NCBI GenBank assembly: GCA_039090855.1
Contig: CM077002.1
Span: 86,060,194-86,124,193 of the forward strand
Source of the DNA: Macrothele yani
Lineage: Eukaryota; Arthropoda; Arachnida; Araneae; Macrothelidae
Length of the DNA: 64,000 nt
Direction of reading: 5' to 3'
How positions within the stretch are numbered: the first letter of the stretch is position 1; every line of letters begins with the position of its first letter. The position numbers were made by a program, and so were the translations under genes. Shown here piece by piece: positions 42,906-54,275 of the stretch. A model generated the notes under the pieces. That model was not told where the DNA came from, did no database searches, and saw only the letters and a program-made list of their open reading frames with translations.

Positions 42906-43928
42906 ATTGCTGAAGCAGTGCTTAGACCGCTAGAAGATCTCATCTTTCTAAAATGTATGAAGAAACCCCGAGTGTGGATCCGCTACGCTGACGATATATT
43001 CTTCATATGGGAACATGGAATAGACGAATTAAAAGATTTCATGCATAAGATAAACAGTCTACATAATACGATAAACTTCACCATGGAGCTTGAAGTGTAT
43101 GGAACGTTGAATTATCTTGACATTGCGCTCAGAAGAAATAGAACATCTAGCTTCGATTTTAGCGTTTATTATAAACCGACTGCAGTACCGAACCTTGTCC
43201 CTCCTGATTTGCACTGCCCAAAAGAGTACAAACTTTCTGCTTTTAGAGCATGGTTCTATAGAGCGTATAACGTATGCCACCCCAGCTACCTAAATAAAAA
43301 GGAAATTGATAACATTTATAGCAAAGGTCTAAAGGCTGGATATAAGAAAGATGAAATAGACAGAATACATAGAAATGTAAAAAAACATATAATTTCAGCA
43401 GCAACAAAATCACCTAGTAAGATAATGAAGTATGCAGGATCCATCTCATATATCCCAGGCTTTGCATATTGGTTAAAGAATCTGTTACGTAAATACAAAG
43501 TATTAATAGCAATGAAGTCCCCGACCCCATTATCACATATAGTATCAAGCTGCAAGGAGAGACAGTGTGAAAAAGAAAAGGCGGGTGTGTACGCTATGCC
43601 GTTGGTATATCCTGACAACACGGAAAAGATATATATCGGAATGACAAAGCGATCCTTGGACACTAGATGGAAAGAACACGTGCAAAGTGTCAACCAGGAC
43701 ATGCAGAATACAGCCCTCGCCAGAGAAGTCATGCATTCATCGGCCACTCCAGTATGGAATAATATTAGAAGAATTGCCCCTTACACTAACTTTAAAGAGA
43801 CTGCCATCAGGGAAACTGTCGAAATCCTCTCCAACAAAGTAGCGTGCAATGACATGATATCTACTGAACTACCAATGATTTGGCATGCATTATTAAAAGA
43901 CGGAAACATGTCGCCACACACTGTGTAA
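42906..43928 (+). CDS. PLE reverse transcriptase C-terminal half plus GIY-YIG, uninterrupted
   Basis: The open frame has no stop or frameshift for about 340 codons. It starts inside the RT domain (IAEAVLRPLEDLIFLKCMKK), has the catalytic box WIRYADDIFFIWEHG and continues ELEVYGTLNYLDIALRRNRT. LIPPDLHCPKEYKLSAF-like sequence then leads to the endonuclease: GVYAMPLVYPDNTEKIYIGM, RSLDTRWKEHVQSVNQD and ELPMIWHALLKDGN near the end. The upstream RT motifs are missing, so it cannot make an active RT. The endonuclease half looks complete. It is the best-preserved PLE coding fragment here, though no start codon context is evident. Confidence 0.87.
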   Translation: MAEAVLRPLEDLIFLKCMKKPRVWIRYADDIFFIWEHGIDELKDFMHKINSLHNTINFTMELEVYGTLNYLDIALRRNRTSSFDFSVYYKPTAVPNLVPPDLHCPKEYKLSAFRAWFYRAYNVCHPSYLNKKEIDNIYSKGLKAGYKKDEIDRIHRNVKKHIISAATKSPSKIMKYAGSISYIPGFAYWLKNLLRKYKVLIAMKSPTPLSHIVSSCKERQCEKEKAGVYAMPLVYPDNTEKIYIGMTKRSLDTRWKEHVQSVNQDMQNTALAREVMHSSATPVWNNIRRIAPYTNFKETAIRETVEILSNKVACNDMISTELPMIWHALLKDGNMSPHTV

Positions 43929-44043
43929 TTACGTGCTAAAAACATTTCACGAAATACGCTGGTGATATCACCCATGTTACTTTCAAAAATCATCTTTGTT
44001 CCTTATCTGTTGCAATTCCCTGCATTTTTATGTCTACCGTTGC

Positions 44044-44073
44044 CTTGAAAAAGCCTCCCAGTGGAGTGCGAAA
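44044..44073 (+). ncRNA. Weak hammerhead-like hairpin in PLE tail
   Basis: CTTGAAAAAG, a stem CCTCC with GGAG, then GCGAAAGC (GAAA at 44070-44073). The CTGATGA element is poorly preserved, so this is the position-equivalent of the other hairpins and not a credible ribozyme. Confidence 0.2.
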
Positions 44074-44159
44074 GCTTGGGGAATCTCTGTGATTACTACA
44101 CCACAAGAAATAAACGGATTTAATGCGCTATATGCGTTCCTTGAACATACTTTGTAGGG

Positions 44160-45264
44160 AATGTAACATATGAAAAGGAGATTGAATGGACTGAAGAGGG
44201 TTTAGTAATTCGACATTTACATGTTTTATTCTCACAAAAATGAGTGAATCCGTTGGACTTTGCTCATCAAGAGTTACTCCCTTTTCTTAAAAACATGAGT
44301 CTGCCGCAGGGCTCTGGAAATAAAAAAAAAATCTTACCCATCTAGGAGAATGTCTGTTCAGATAAACAACCCATCCTCCAGAAGTTTTGGTTGTCCCCAA
44401 TTTCATTCCCAAATCATTTGCAAATTATTACAGAATGAAGTGGATATGCTTTTGAGACAGACTTTTCTGTTTTGCCTTATCATAAGTACTGAAATGTTCA
44501 TTCTTCAAATCACTAGAATTTGATGTAGAAGCAGTATCATGATCAGAATGTCCATAGTCATTTACTCCATCAACTATTGCTTTTTTAATGTTTGGATTTA
44601 CACTGAAGTAAGCATGCAGATTTTTGTTTTAAGACCACATCATTTTTTGTGTACATGAAAAAAAATGACAATGACATTCTTTCACTATCAGCATGCACAG
44701 TGTTGAACCACAGAGACCAGTTTCTGCCAGTTTCCGATTATCATCCCTTTGGGTCATGTGTCCCTTCTACATGGGGAGAACCTATGCCTAAGAAGTCAGT
44801 TGTTTTTGTCCCACTGGTCTTGGGGTACAACCTATTTTTGTGAAAAGTGCTTGTTATTTGGCTGGGCAGAGGTTATTAAAGACCGGGCTGAATTAAGAAA
44901 AAAAAAGCCATTCATCATCGTGTGACTTAAAAATCAGGGTTTGATCATTGAATTTGCAACCCACTGAGATAAAACACATTACGAATATTTCAAGAATCAG
45001 TAATTTTAATTTTTAGAGGCTGTCCCTGAAGATGGCAACTTCTGAAAATAGGAAGTCCTCATGCAGTTTCAACCTGGCAAGAATGGGAGGATGGGCAATT
45101 TCAAGGGACCTGGTCAGCCTTACTAATATGTTAATAAATACTTCTGTTTCTTATGAGAAGAACTGTTTTATTTATAAGCAGTATCTAAGTATAGCATCTA
45201 ATATGATGACTCACTTTGGAAATTATAATTGTACTCTAATACTTATTTAAAGTTAGATTAATTA
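44160..45264. other. Unassigned AT-rich spacer
   Basis: Several short ORFs, none recognisable. No inverted ends or tandem repeats found. It ends where the second LINE family begins. Confidence 0.4.
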
Positions 45265-46520
45265 TATCTGTGTGATGTGAGAGGTGCAGATGTTGGCTCT
45301 GATCATCGCTTGTTAGCATCACAGGTGAAACTGAATGTTGGTGGGAGAAGGAGGTATAGGATGATGCCTGTGATGAAAAGAATAAAGGTTGAAAAGCTAT
45401 CTGAAGAACATCAGCATTGCTCTGATTTACTCAGTGAGCATTGAATGAGTTGAAGGTGTGCAAGAGGGATGTAAAAAAGAAGTGGACATGTTTTAAGAAC
45501 TGTTTTGTCACTGCTGCTGAAGAGGTCTCTGATACTGTAGCATTAGGTAACATTAAAAGTGATAAGATTGAAGTGGTAGGATTTAGTATATGAAATCCAA
45601 TTAATTCAATTAAATGAATTACCTCTTCAGTCTTGTATACTTTGTGTATTAATCATTTATACTATTTAAAGGTGATGCTTGGTGGAACAGTGAGATTAAA
45701 GAAGCAGTAAAGAGAAAGAAGGAAGCATACTTAAGGATGTTGCAAGGTAGAGTTTCTGAGTTTGAATATCGCTATAAGAAGTGTGAGGCAGCAAAGTTGG
45801 TTCGCCAGAGCAAAGCAAAAGATAGGAAGGAAAAAGAGGAAAGGCACGATTTGGCTTTTTAGAAAGATAGAAAAGCGTTCTGGAAGTACATAAGGCATAC
45901 AAAACAGAGGGAAAATAAAATCCTAAGTTGTGTAAAGAATAGGGTTGGAGAAATGATATAGGAGCCCAATGAGCTAAGTGAAAGATTGAGTGAGTACTTC
46001 TGTGCTTTGTTAGATCATGAAAGCAAAGGTGATTCTGAAGCAGAAGCATATGATGTCATAGTGAGGGATGGAAGCACTGATGAGATATCAAGAGAAGAGG
46101 TATGTAAAGCTCTAAAGTCTGTTGATAATGGTAAGGCTTCAGGAATCGATGGCATAACTTCTGAGATGCTAAAATATGATGGTGACTGTGATTGACTGGT
46201 TAACTGACATTTGCCAGTTATGTTGGGAGTTAGGAATGGTCTCTCAGGATTAGAGGGATGTTATCATTGTTCCCTTGTACAAGGGAAAAGGTTACCAGAC
46301 TGAATGCAAGAACTATCGTGGTATCAGTTTGCTGAGTGTGCCAGGAAAAGTGTTTGAGAAGGTCATTATTGATAAAATACAAGTTCTTACATCAGAGAAA
46401 GTGTGGGATAAACAGAGTAGTTTTATGCCTGGTAAGGACTGCATTAATCACATTTTTGCATTACTCATGATGATTGAAAAGTATCTGTCTGTTGGTAAAA
46501 AAGTGTTTGCAGCCTTCATA
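45265..46520 (+). pseudogene. Second LINE family: end of endonuclease and start of RT (split by Tc1)
   Basis: It begins DVRGADVGSDHRLLASQVKL, the last conserved block of an EEP endonuclease. A linker follows (WWNSEIKEAVKRKKEAYLRM with frameshift; YRYKKCEAAKLVRQSKAK), then RT: EEVCKALKSVDNGKASGIDG, YKGKGYQTECKNYRGISLLS, VPGKVFEKVIIDKI and motif A up to KKVFAAFI. The Tc1 at 46521-47748 interrupts motif A. The sequence differs strongly from the RTE copies A-D, so it is a separate LINE lineage. Stops and frameshifts occur throughout, and an extra ~90 bp sits near 45580-45670. Confidence 0.82.
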
Positions 46521-47748
46521 CACTATCTACCAACAAGTAATTGGACACCCCTGCAATCGACGATATCTGCGGTCCTGATACATGTCACGGCAGCCGCCGT
46601 TAAATATCGTGTGGGAAACAACAATGCAACCAGTCGCATGCAAGATGCCATGCAGTTCGGAGCCCTCTGATTTCGAGAAAGGTGTAATCGTCGGGTGTCA
46701 CAGAAATGGCCGATCCATACGTGACATATCCAGCGAGTTGAAGTACCCAAAATCGACAGTGGCCTATGTGATTGGCAAGTGGAAGATGAGAGGTGACTGT
46801 CGCAATGTGCCCCGACCCGGCAGACCCACAAAACTGGGATTTAGAGACCGGCGGGTGCTGGCCAAAGAAATACGAAAGAACTGCACCAAATCGATGGGCA
46901 ACATCCGCGAGGAGTTTCAACAGGCATCCGGGAGTGTTCTTTTGATGAATACCATCCATAAGGAAGCCCATCTGCTCGGTTATCATGGATGTGCTGCCGC
47001 CCACAGGCCTTTGATCGCCAAGTTCAATAGCGCTGCTCGGCTAACGTGGTGCAAAGAACGTTGACAGTGGACCGTTGAACAGTGGAAACAGGTTCTTTGG
47101 AGCGACGAATCAAGGTTCACCCTCTACTGTTCCGATGGCAGGGTCTGGGTTTGGCGTCTGCCTGGAGAACACCTTCTGCCGAAATGTATTGTGCCAACTG
47201 TGAAGTTAGGCGGCGGTGGAATTATGCTATGGGGATGTTTCTCCTGGTATGGCATGGGACCCTTGGTCGCAATTCTTGGTAGACTCAACGCCGAGACCTA
47301 CTGCACCATTTTGGATGACCATGCACTTCCTACATTGTGGCAGTTTTACGGGGTGGACCCATGTTACCCATGTTACTTTCAGGATGACAATGCCACCTGT
47401 CATGTTGCGAGGTCCACCATGGCTTGGTATGGTGACAATGTGGTTAATCGAATGGACTGGCCCGAGCAGAGCCCGGACCTTAACCCTATTGAGCACCTCT
47501 GGGACGAGTTGGAACGTCGACTTAAGGGGTGCCCCCACTGTCCGAAATCGGGAAAGGAACTGACCTGTCTTCTCCAAGCCGAGAGGAAGAAAATACTGCT
47601 AGCCATCATACAACGCCTGGTTGAGAGTATGCCCCGGAGGGTCGCAGCTGTAATCGCCGCTCGTGGAGGCTCCACCAACTATTGAAGGTGGATAAACTTT
47701 GTTTTCCTTTGCTATCGCAGGTGTCCAATTACTTGTTGGTAGATAGTG
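46521..47748 (+). mobile_element. Complete Tc1-type transposon inserted in a LINE
   Basis: TIRs begin CACTATCTACCAACAAGTAA at both ends and are flanked by TA (46519-46520, 47749-47750). Removing it with one TA joins KKVFAAFI to DLEKAYDKV, restoring LINE motif A. It is the same family as 20961-22184. Confidence 0.94.
46582..47685 (+). pseudogene. Tc1 transposase (DD34E) with a single nonsense codon
   Basis: ATG at 46582 opens a 367-codon frame broken only by TGA at 47062-47064. The flanking residues (WCKER-stop-QW) correspond to WCKERRQW in the sister copy, so an Arg CGA became TGA. The N-terminus has [20 protein letters not shown] and [19 protein letters not shown]. The catalytic triad is intact: [18 protein letters not shown] and [10 protein letters not shown], with 34 residues between the second Asp and the Glu. 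A CCATGTTAC duplication adds two or three residues before the second Asp (PCYPCYF). It needs only one base change to be a full-length ORF. Confidence 0.93.
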
Positions 47749-47750
47749 TA

Positions 47751-48400
47751 GATTTAGAGAAAGCTTATGACAAAGTAAATAGGACTCTTCTGTGGAAGGT
47801 ACTGAATAAATATGGTATTACTGGGAATCTACTTAATAGTGTAAAAGCCATATATGCTAGCAGTAGAACATGTGTATGAGAGAATGGTGTTTTATTGAAA
47901 TAGTTTTCTATTGGTGAAGGAATCAGACAAGGTTGTGTAATGTCAACCTAGCTGCTTAATATATTTATGGATGCATGCATGCGTGATGCCAAAATGTATA
48001 CTGATTTATGTCTTGGCATGTGTGCAGATTGCTCTATGCTGATGATAGTCCTGTTGGTAGAGAGCAAACGTGAGTTGCAGAGTATGTTGTCCTGGATTTA
48101 TGAAATTTAAACTGAGTATAAATAAGGGAAAAACCAAAGTTATGGTATTTGAGTGAGGAACTGTTAGTACTGAATGTAAGATAAGTCTTAATGGCTTAGA
48201 GTTTGTATATTTAGGAAGTATTGTTTGACAGAGAGAACAAATTAGATGGCGAAACTAGTAGGCAAGTGAATTCTTCATTGAAAATCATAGCTGCCTTAGG
48301 AGGATTTCACAGAAATGATGGTCCTCAAAGAAGTCCCGACGGGCTGTGTATGCAAGTGTAATTGTTCCTACTCTAATGTATGGCATAGAGCACAAGGATG
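47751..48400 (+). pseudogene. Second LINE family: RT continuation, heavily decayed
   Basis: It resumes with DLEKAYDKVNRTLLWKVLNK and GITGNLLNSVKAIYASSRTC. A stop follows, then the SIGEGIRQGCVMS motif B region and a decayed LLYADDSPVG-type catalytic box near 48040. Later text (LKEVPTG near 48330) is barely readable. The 3' end is lost near 48400. Confidence 0.78.
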
Positions 48401-49591
48401 GGGTTGAGGGTTTAGTATATCAAATGAGTTCACATAATTAGAATTGATATTAGTATTGCAATGTGTTCCTAAAAGATATGAAATCACCTCCAGATGGTGC
48501 ATTTTTTAAAGGATTTTATTCATAAAGAACATGTGATGATAAATTTGGGCTCATACATATGGCTGTAAATAAACAAGTATTTTCCATCCTTTCTAAGATT
48601 GGAAAGACTGAAATTATCAGTTGGAAGCTTCCCTAATAAATATTTTTATGTAACTTAATCATTTTATTTACAGTTTTAATACTTGTCCTAAAGAACACTT
48701 TGCTTACATAAAAAAATCATTGACGTATATACTAGTACATGTTATCAGACTAATATTTTACAAAATTGTTGGTGCCTTTGATCTTATACTAAGTACTGAC
48801 ATTCCAGCTGTACAGTGACAAATACATCAGTGATACACAATACACATGTAAATAGTGTAGATAATTTCAAATGGTGTTATGATAATTTCTTTCTCAAAAT
48901 CATGTAATACATAAAACTTGTGTAGATATAATTACAATGAGTTGATGGTTTACTGAAAAAAGGTAAAATTTTCAGGTGTGAAACACTGCATGGAATTTAT
49001 AGAAGTCCTAGAAATATAGGTAGTGAAAAAAACCAATGTTCATTTCAAAAGAAACTGAAGATATACAGAAGCTTTCAGTCCAACTTGGAAATTATAATTT
49101 GGAAATCCTTCTTATTGTCCCCATAATTTGGAAATCTCCCCTGTCATTTGGCAACAACCATAATCAGAACTTGAAAACCAAATCTGGCAACCAGTCTAGC
49201 TCCACTGTTTACAGGTGATCAAGACCCTAGTTGGGTTGAAAGCTTCTAATTATCTTCAGTTTCTTTTGGAGCATAATATTGTGTGTTTCATCACAACCTA
49301 TATTTATTTTTATTTTTTATGTGTGTATTGCATCATATCAATTTACAGACCATTTCATGGTACATGCATGATTACTCATCTGAAGAAAATAAATAGAAGT
49401 AGGAAATTTTCTTATCTGAGTAAAAATTATTGTTAAAGAATAAATTGCAGTTGATCTTGTAAAGCATTAGTAAGTGTTGGCAAATTATATTTTTGCATCT
49501 TGGCATTGCACAAATTTATCATTACTTTATTGTTCAAGCAGGGATGTTCATGATGAAGCCCTTTTTTGATGGATAGCATCACAAGCATAGA
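48401..49591. other. Unassigned AT-rich spacer
   Basis: No supported gene, TIR or tandem array. TTTAGTATAT with a nearby AAATGA occurs both here (48413) and in the extra segment within the LINE (45583), which may be a small shared repeat. Confidence 0.4.
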
Positions 49592-49593
49592 TA

Positions 49594-51010
49594 CACTCAT
49601 TGTCATAATCCGAGCACCAAAACGGCGGTGTCAGATTGAAATGAGATTTTAGTAGTGAGATGGTACATACCAAGGACAGAAGTGATTACAATATCACAGC
49701 AGCAGGACAATTTCCCGCTGACATACAGTACATATTCTGGTCAGCGTTAGTACTGTGTCAGACTGCCTCGGACTCAGATACATGCTGTGATACATTCCGG
49801 AGTCAAGACACCGTATGTTATCCTGGCACAGATTGGCTAACACTTCTTGCAACTGACGCTCTAAATCATGAACACTGGGACATGTTGAAAGCTGCCGTCC
49901 CATCTGGTCCCACACATGCTCGATGGGCGAGAGATCAGGTGATCTGGCAGGCCACAGAAGCGTCAAAGCCTGATGTAGACAGTGCTGGGAAACCCGAGCC
50001 ATATGCAGATGGGCATTATCTTGTTGGAAAATGGCTTCGGGCCACCCCAGAAAGGAAAACAGCACATGGAGCCACAGAATCTCCTGTACGTAGCACTGGG
50101 CTGTCAACGTCCCTCAGATCACTGCGAGAGAAGTCTGGCTGTCATGCGCGATGGCTCCTCAGACCATCATGCCTGCAGTTCAGCATATTTGCCGCTGTAC
50201 AGTGAGGTTGGGATTGTAGCGCTTACCTGCAGTCCCCCACACTCTGACACAGTGGTCGTCCGTTCCTATACAGAAGCAGGATTCGTCGCTGAACACTATA
50301 CATCACCAGTCTGTAACGTTCCACGTTGCTCGCTGCGGACACCACTGCAATCAATGCCGACGATGGTCAGGTGTTAATGGCAGAAAACGTAAGAGCCATC
50401 GAGAGTGCAGATTCACTTCTGCCAGGCATCTGGAAATGGTTCTGGCAGACACAGGAGTCTCTTGTACAGCCGCCACATGTCTCTGGATATTAGACATGTA
50501 CGTTGTTGCATCTTTGCGTGCCACTCTCACGATCCCACGGTCCTCTGTGCTGGTGGTGTGTCTGGGTCGTCCAGAGCAAGTCCGCTGTGTCTAGGTGCCT
50601 TCCCGTGTCCATTGCTTCTAACACGATCGCACCATACTGTCCAACTAGCCCAAATGGCTGCCGATTCGGTGCGCCTGTCACCCTGCCTCTCTCATCCTGA
50701 CTATACAGCCTCATTCAAACTCTGTCAGTTGCCCATACACACATCTACGGCGGCTCGCCAGCATGTCTATCGCTCAGGGATTTCACCTAACTCTTCTTAC
50801 CGTGCACTTCGGCGCAAATGTGGAGCCCCCTGCGCTGCGCCTTATAAGCCCCAAGGACTGCAATTGCAGCGCCAGTCTTGAATGCACGGGCATGCGAAAT
50901 CACATGAAACTTGAATCATTTGCATGCCTGCCCTCTCTATAGCTATTTGCCGAGTTTAGCGTTAATCACACGGTTCTTTCTTGGTGCGCTGATTTTTATG
51001 ACAATGAATG
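49594..51010 (-). mobile_element. Tc1-type transposon (1,417 bp) with short TIRs
   Basis: Left end CACTCATTGTCATAA and right end TTATGACAATGAATG (inverse CATTCATTGTCATAA) are flanked by TA (49592-49593 and 51011-51012). It contains a minus-strand transposase of a family different from the other Tc1 copies. GC content is higher than in the surroundings. Confidence 0.82.
49700..50720 (-). pseudogene. Tc1-like transposase, frameshifted
   Basis: In minus-strand order: N-terminal remains (RLYSQDERGRVTGAPNRQPF) that include TIALEAMDTGRH-like and R-HTTSTEDRGI-type decayed helices; then FSDESCFCIGTD near 50310 with the first Asp. AIFQQDNAHLHMARVSQHCL carries the second Asp and ARSPDLSPIEHVWDQMGRQL the catalytic Glu. 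The C-terminus reads LANLCQDNIRCLDSGM. Frameshifts near 50260 and 50500 and several stops make it inactive. All three catalytic residues survive. Confidence 0.82.
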
Positions 51011-51012
51011 TA

Positions 51013-51308
51013 GTTTGTTTTTGCAATATTACTATTGTGCAATGTTTTTATTCTGTTTAAAACTGAAAAGCATTACTCTGCTTCAGAAGTTGTCAAAGGA
51101 ATGGTAACAATAATTTCCAGGAGTTTTCCACTTTTGCAAAATGTACTAAATTTATATCAATTAAAAATTATACTGTAGAATTTGTCCTAATGCTATACTC
51201 AGTTTATTTCTTTGATAAACTGCCTGTAGTTCAGTTTCCAGTTTCTTTTAGTACAGGAAAGGGTAAACTTCGTTAATATTACATTGGAAATGTTCTGGTG
51301 TGCTTAAG
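51013..51308. other. Unassigned AT-rich spacer between two transposons
   Basis: No ORF or repeat. It separates the Tc1 (ends 51010) from the mariner (starts 51311). Confidence 0.4.
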
Positions 51309-52035
51309 TATGAGATGTAATCAAATGAAACCCGTTCGTGCCGCAACGTGTGGACCAGCACATGGTGAGCATGATGACATCACAGTTCACCTGATAATCG
51401 CAGACCAATAAACAAGCGAGCACCCATTCATTCTTCTCACATGTGTGATTTGTACTGCAGATCATTGACAACATGGCCGGTGTGATTTCAAATCCATCCT
51501 GTTGAGATTATTCAACAAGTGCACACAGTGTACTAAATATAACCAACCAATAATGAGGAGGCACTTACTTCTGAACACTTGATAGATGTATACTCATAAT
51601 AAGATTTATTTCCAATGTAGCACACATATTTATTCCAAATGTAGAGCACATTACTGAACAGTACACTTCACATAACACCTTAACAACACAACAACCCATG
51701 AGACATTCAAACTACACCATCTCCAACAAGCAACTCAATGAGTCAGCTTCTCCTGTCAACTCACAGGAAGTGACCTCACAGGAAATTATCATGTCAGCAG
51801 TACAGTACTCAACATTATTTGCATACTTGAACAATGTGCACACTACAGAAAACACTAATACATAACTGAGTAACAAATTAAATAACATGTGGCCACACAA
51901 AAATAATAATTTACAATTATTATGTCACCAATGACAAGTTTGCTGCAGTAAATTAATCATATGCTTCCTTCCATCAATTTGACAGAATGCACAAACTAAA
52001 GAAAAAGAATATTACATTCACATCCTAGCACGTCC

Positions 52036-52300
52036 AAGATGGATCAGCAAGCAATGATTCAGTTCCTAGCAGTGGAAGGATGTCGACCAGTCAACATTCA
52101 TCGCAGAATGAAGATGGTGTATGGTGATAAACGTGTGTCCAAGACAACAGTGACAGACTGGGAGTGAATGTTTTGGGAAAGACATGAGGAAATGAAAGAT
52201 CTTCGACGGCTGGGACAAGTGCATGTTGTTGCGACAGATGAAGCCATCTCCAAGATTGATGCAGCAATACAGGTGGACCGTAGGGTGTGCCATTCAAATA
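52036..52300 (+). pseudogene. Mariner transposase N-terminal part
   Basis: The frame reads MDQQAMIQFLAVEGCRPVNI, HRRMKMVYGDKRVSKTTVTD and WE, with a stop, then MFWERHEEMKDLRRLGQ and AISKIDAAIQVDRRV. This matches the paired helix-turn-helix DNA-binding domain of mariner transposases. It is cut at the TA at 52299-52300 by the 52301-54692 element. Confidence 0.8.
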
Positions 52301-52769
52301 GGTGGAAAAAAATTGAATTTAAATCTGGAAGAGGAGGGAAAAGTTACCTCTTACCTTCAAATAAATGCCCTTAATTTTTTTAGATTTTTTATCCTAAGTC
52401 TTGAGCCCTGTACCGGGCTTTGTATTTTAGTGTTTTCAGCCTAAAACCTAGACTTTCCAAGAAAAAGTTGAATGGCTAAAAATTTACAAACTATTGCAAT
52501 AATTATTAAAAATTATATTCAAAAAACTTAACTGATATAAGAAAATGAATTTTCAGTATACAATATTTTTTTAACACACAAAAGAAAAATTTAAATATTG
52601 TGAAATTTTGCAGATTTTCTTTCAATTCAAGAATGAATGAAACATGTTGATAAAACAAACATTGAAAAATAAATATGAATTGAATTGCATTTTTAAACAA
52701 TAAAGAATAAATACATAACAACTAAACATAAAAAGGTTAATGATAATTATTCAGCCAATTTGTACTGAT

Positions 52770-53960
52770 TTTTATGATCAAAATTTGGCATAATCTGTCG
52801 GGATTGGATTTTAGCACGGATTAAGCCATCACATGCTTCTGGTCCAGTGGCAGATATTGATGCCTCTGACACCAATTTTACGCACCTTTCCACAGCCTGT
52901 GTTTGACAAGGGTATCGAAGAAACTCGAAAGAAGGAGTAACTGGAGATTTATAAGAGATTCAATGTCTTCATTTGTAGCGTTTGTCAAAATAGAGAGAGA
53001 TACAAAATGACACTCTTTCCAGTTAATCAGATTGATGTAGTCAATAGCTTCAAATTAATGTTTGGAATTTCAAATGTTCTATCTGTGTTAGTCATTCTCT
53101 GTCTAGCCCTCAGAATCCTCCTTAGTCCCAGCTCATGAATGGGGAGGCGGTCATTGCTGATCATCGCAAGGAGCATATTCTCAGGGTAAATAAAGTATGC
53201 CATTCCTTCGAAAAATTGGGTTAATTACAGCTTTCAATTCGTCACTTAAACAATGAGTTGCCCTTGCTGTCTTGAAAACATGCAAAGTTCCATCTTTGCA
53301 GGAAGGATGGCACTTTATCATGAACCACATTGGGGCATAAACTCTAAAAATAAATTATGAAATAATATTTAAGTTTTCTGGCGGATTATCGCACAAAATG
53401 TAGTATCGTAGAACACGTTTTGCAGTTAACAGCCATAGAGCATGAGATAGCGTTCCAGGTTGACAATCAGCTAAATTTGTAGAGCATTGTCTTAAAGAAA
53501 TAGCCTTGCAAATGTCATACAAATATATTTGATATTTGTTATATATGTATATCATAGACAATGTATATGTATATATAGGTCGACTTTTGGTAAATCGCAA
53601 GAAATAGCCATAAAGTTTGCAACTGAAAGCTTTTCGCATTTATCTAATGATTTCCCGATTGTTCCCAAATATTCTTTTGGACCTGTTGTAATTCCATCTA
53701 AATATTGAAATAAGTGTCTCGAAAGCAATTCGTTGGCATGCAATTTCCATATGAACCATTGGAGGGAACGATTTAATTTCATTTCAAGGCAAACTAGAAC
53801 TCTGTTTTTGCTTCCACTATTGAAAGTCGTGCCATCACAACCTATTGCCACCAGGTGGCCTAGACTTAACTTTCTTTTGCTGAAAAATTCAGAATACTTT
53901 CAGCAGTACCTTTAGCTGTACCTGAAGGTGAGGTAATGTGCCCTATATAAGATGAACCTG
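52770..53960 (-). pseudogene. Conserved transposon-associated protein, family without a name I can assign, decayed
   Basis: In minus-strand order: KPGSSYIGHITSPSGTAKGT and AESILNFFSKRKLSLGHLVA, followed directly by IGCDGTTFNSGSKNRVLV. LQWFIWKLHANELLSRHLFQ leads to LDGITTGPKEYLGTIGKSL. KYQIYLYDICKAISLRQCST and PGTLSHALWLLTAKRVLRYY are followed by YAPMWFMIKCHPSCKDGT. HCLSDELKAVINPIFRRNGI, LGLRRILRARQRM and a C-terminal PCQTQAVERCVKLVSEASIS follow. From memory, this order recurs in many uncharacterised arthropod proteins. The invariant-looking Asp in GCDGT could be a catalytic residue, but that is a guess. Stops and indels occur (for example near 53160 and 53040). The N-terminal part is upstream of the SINE. 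Confidence 0.6.
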
Positions 53961-53973
53961 GCTTAAGGGAAAC

Positions 53974-54275
53974 GACCGCGGATGGCCTGGAGGTCAACGT
54001 TCATGACTGCCACAGAGAAACCTCAAGTTCGATCCCAGGTAGGTACGAACGTTCGAACCACTAAATATCCGCCATGCGTTGGATGGGCACGTTAAGCCGT
54101 CAGACCCCGGGTACTGGTCCCCGGTCATAAATAAGGACGTCTTCCGCCACGTTTCCGTGTCACTTTCCTATCAGGCATTCCAGCCAAAATTTCCTGGCTT
54201 CCTATTTCTTAGGATTGTTTAAGACCTGGGGTCAGAGACTCCCTTCTTAAAATCATCTACATATGATCTGATCTA
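53974..54275 (+). mobile_element. tRNA-derived SINE, second family, with target duplication
   Basis: The tRNA-like head has an A-box-like TGGCCTGGAGGTC (53983 on) and B-box GTTCGATCCC (54027-54036). The body contains CACGTTAAGCCGTCAGACC and ends in a GATCTGATCT-type tail instead of poly(A). It is flanked by the 10-bp direct duplication TAAGGGAAAC (53964-53973 and 54276-54285). Body and tail differ from the SINE at 343-549, so the two belong to different families. Confidence 0.85.

Larger units (their letters stand above)
42842..44148 (+). mobile_element. PLE with inverted termini and 11-bp target duplication
   Basis: The first ~65 bp (ATGTTCAAGAAACGCATATA...AATCCGTTTATTTCTTATGG) is an inverted copy of the last ~65 bp (CACAAGAAATAAACGGATTT...GAACAT, to 44148). 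ACTTTGTAGGG follows the right end directly (44149-44159) and also occurs at 42801-42811. About 30 extra bases lie between the left duplicate and the element. The interior is a 5'-truncated PLE coding region and its tail. Confidence 0.78.

Noticed and set aside
53974..54045. Functional tRNA gene at the second A/B-box pair
   Set aside because: The sequence continues into a SINE body and is bounded by a target duplication.
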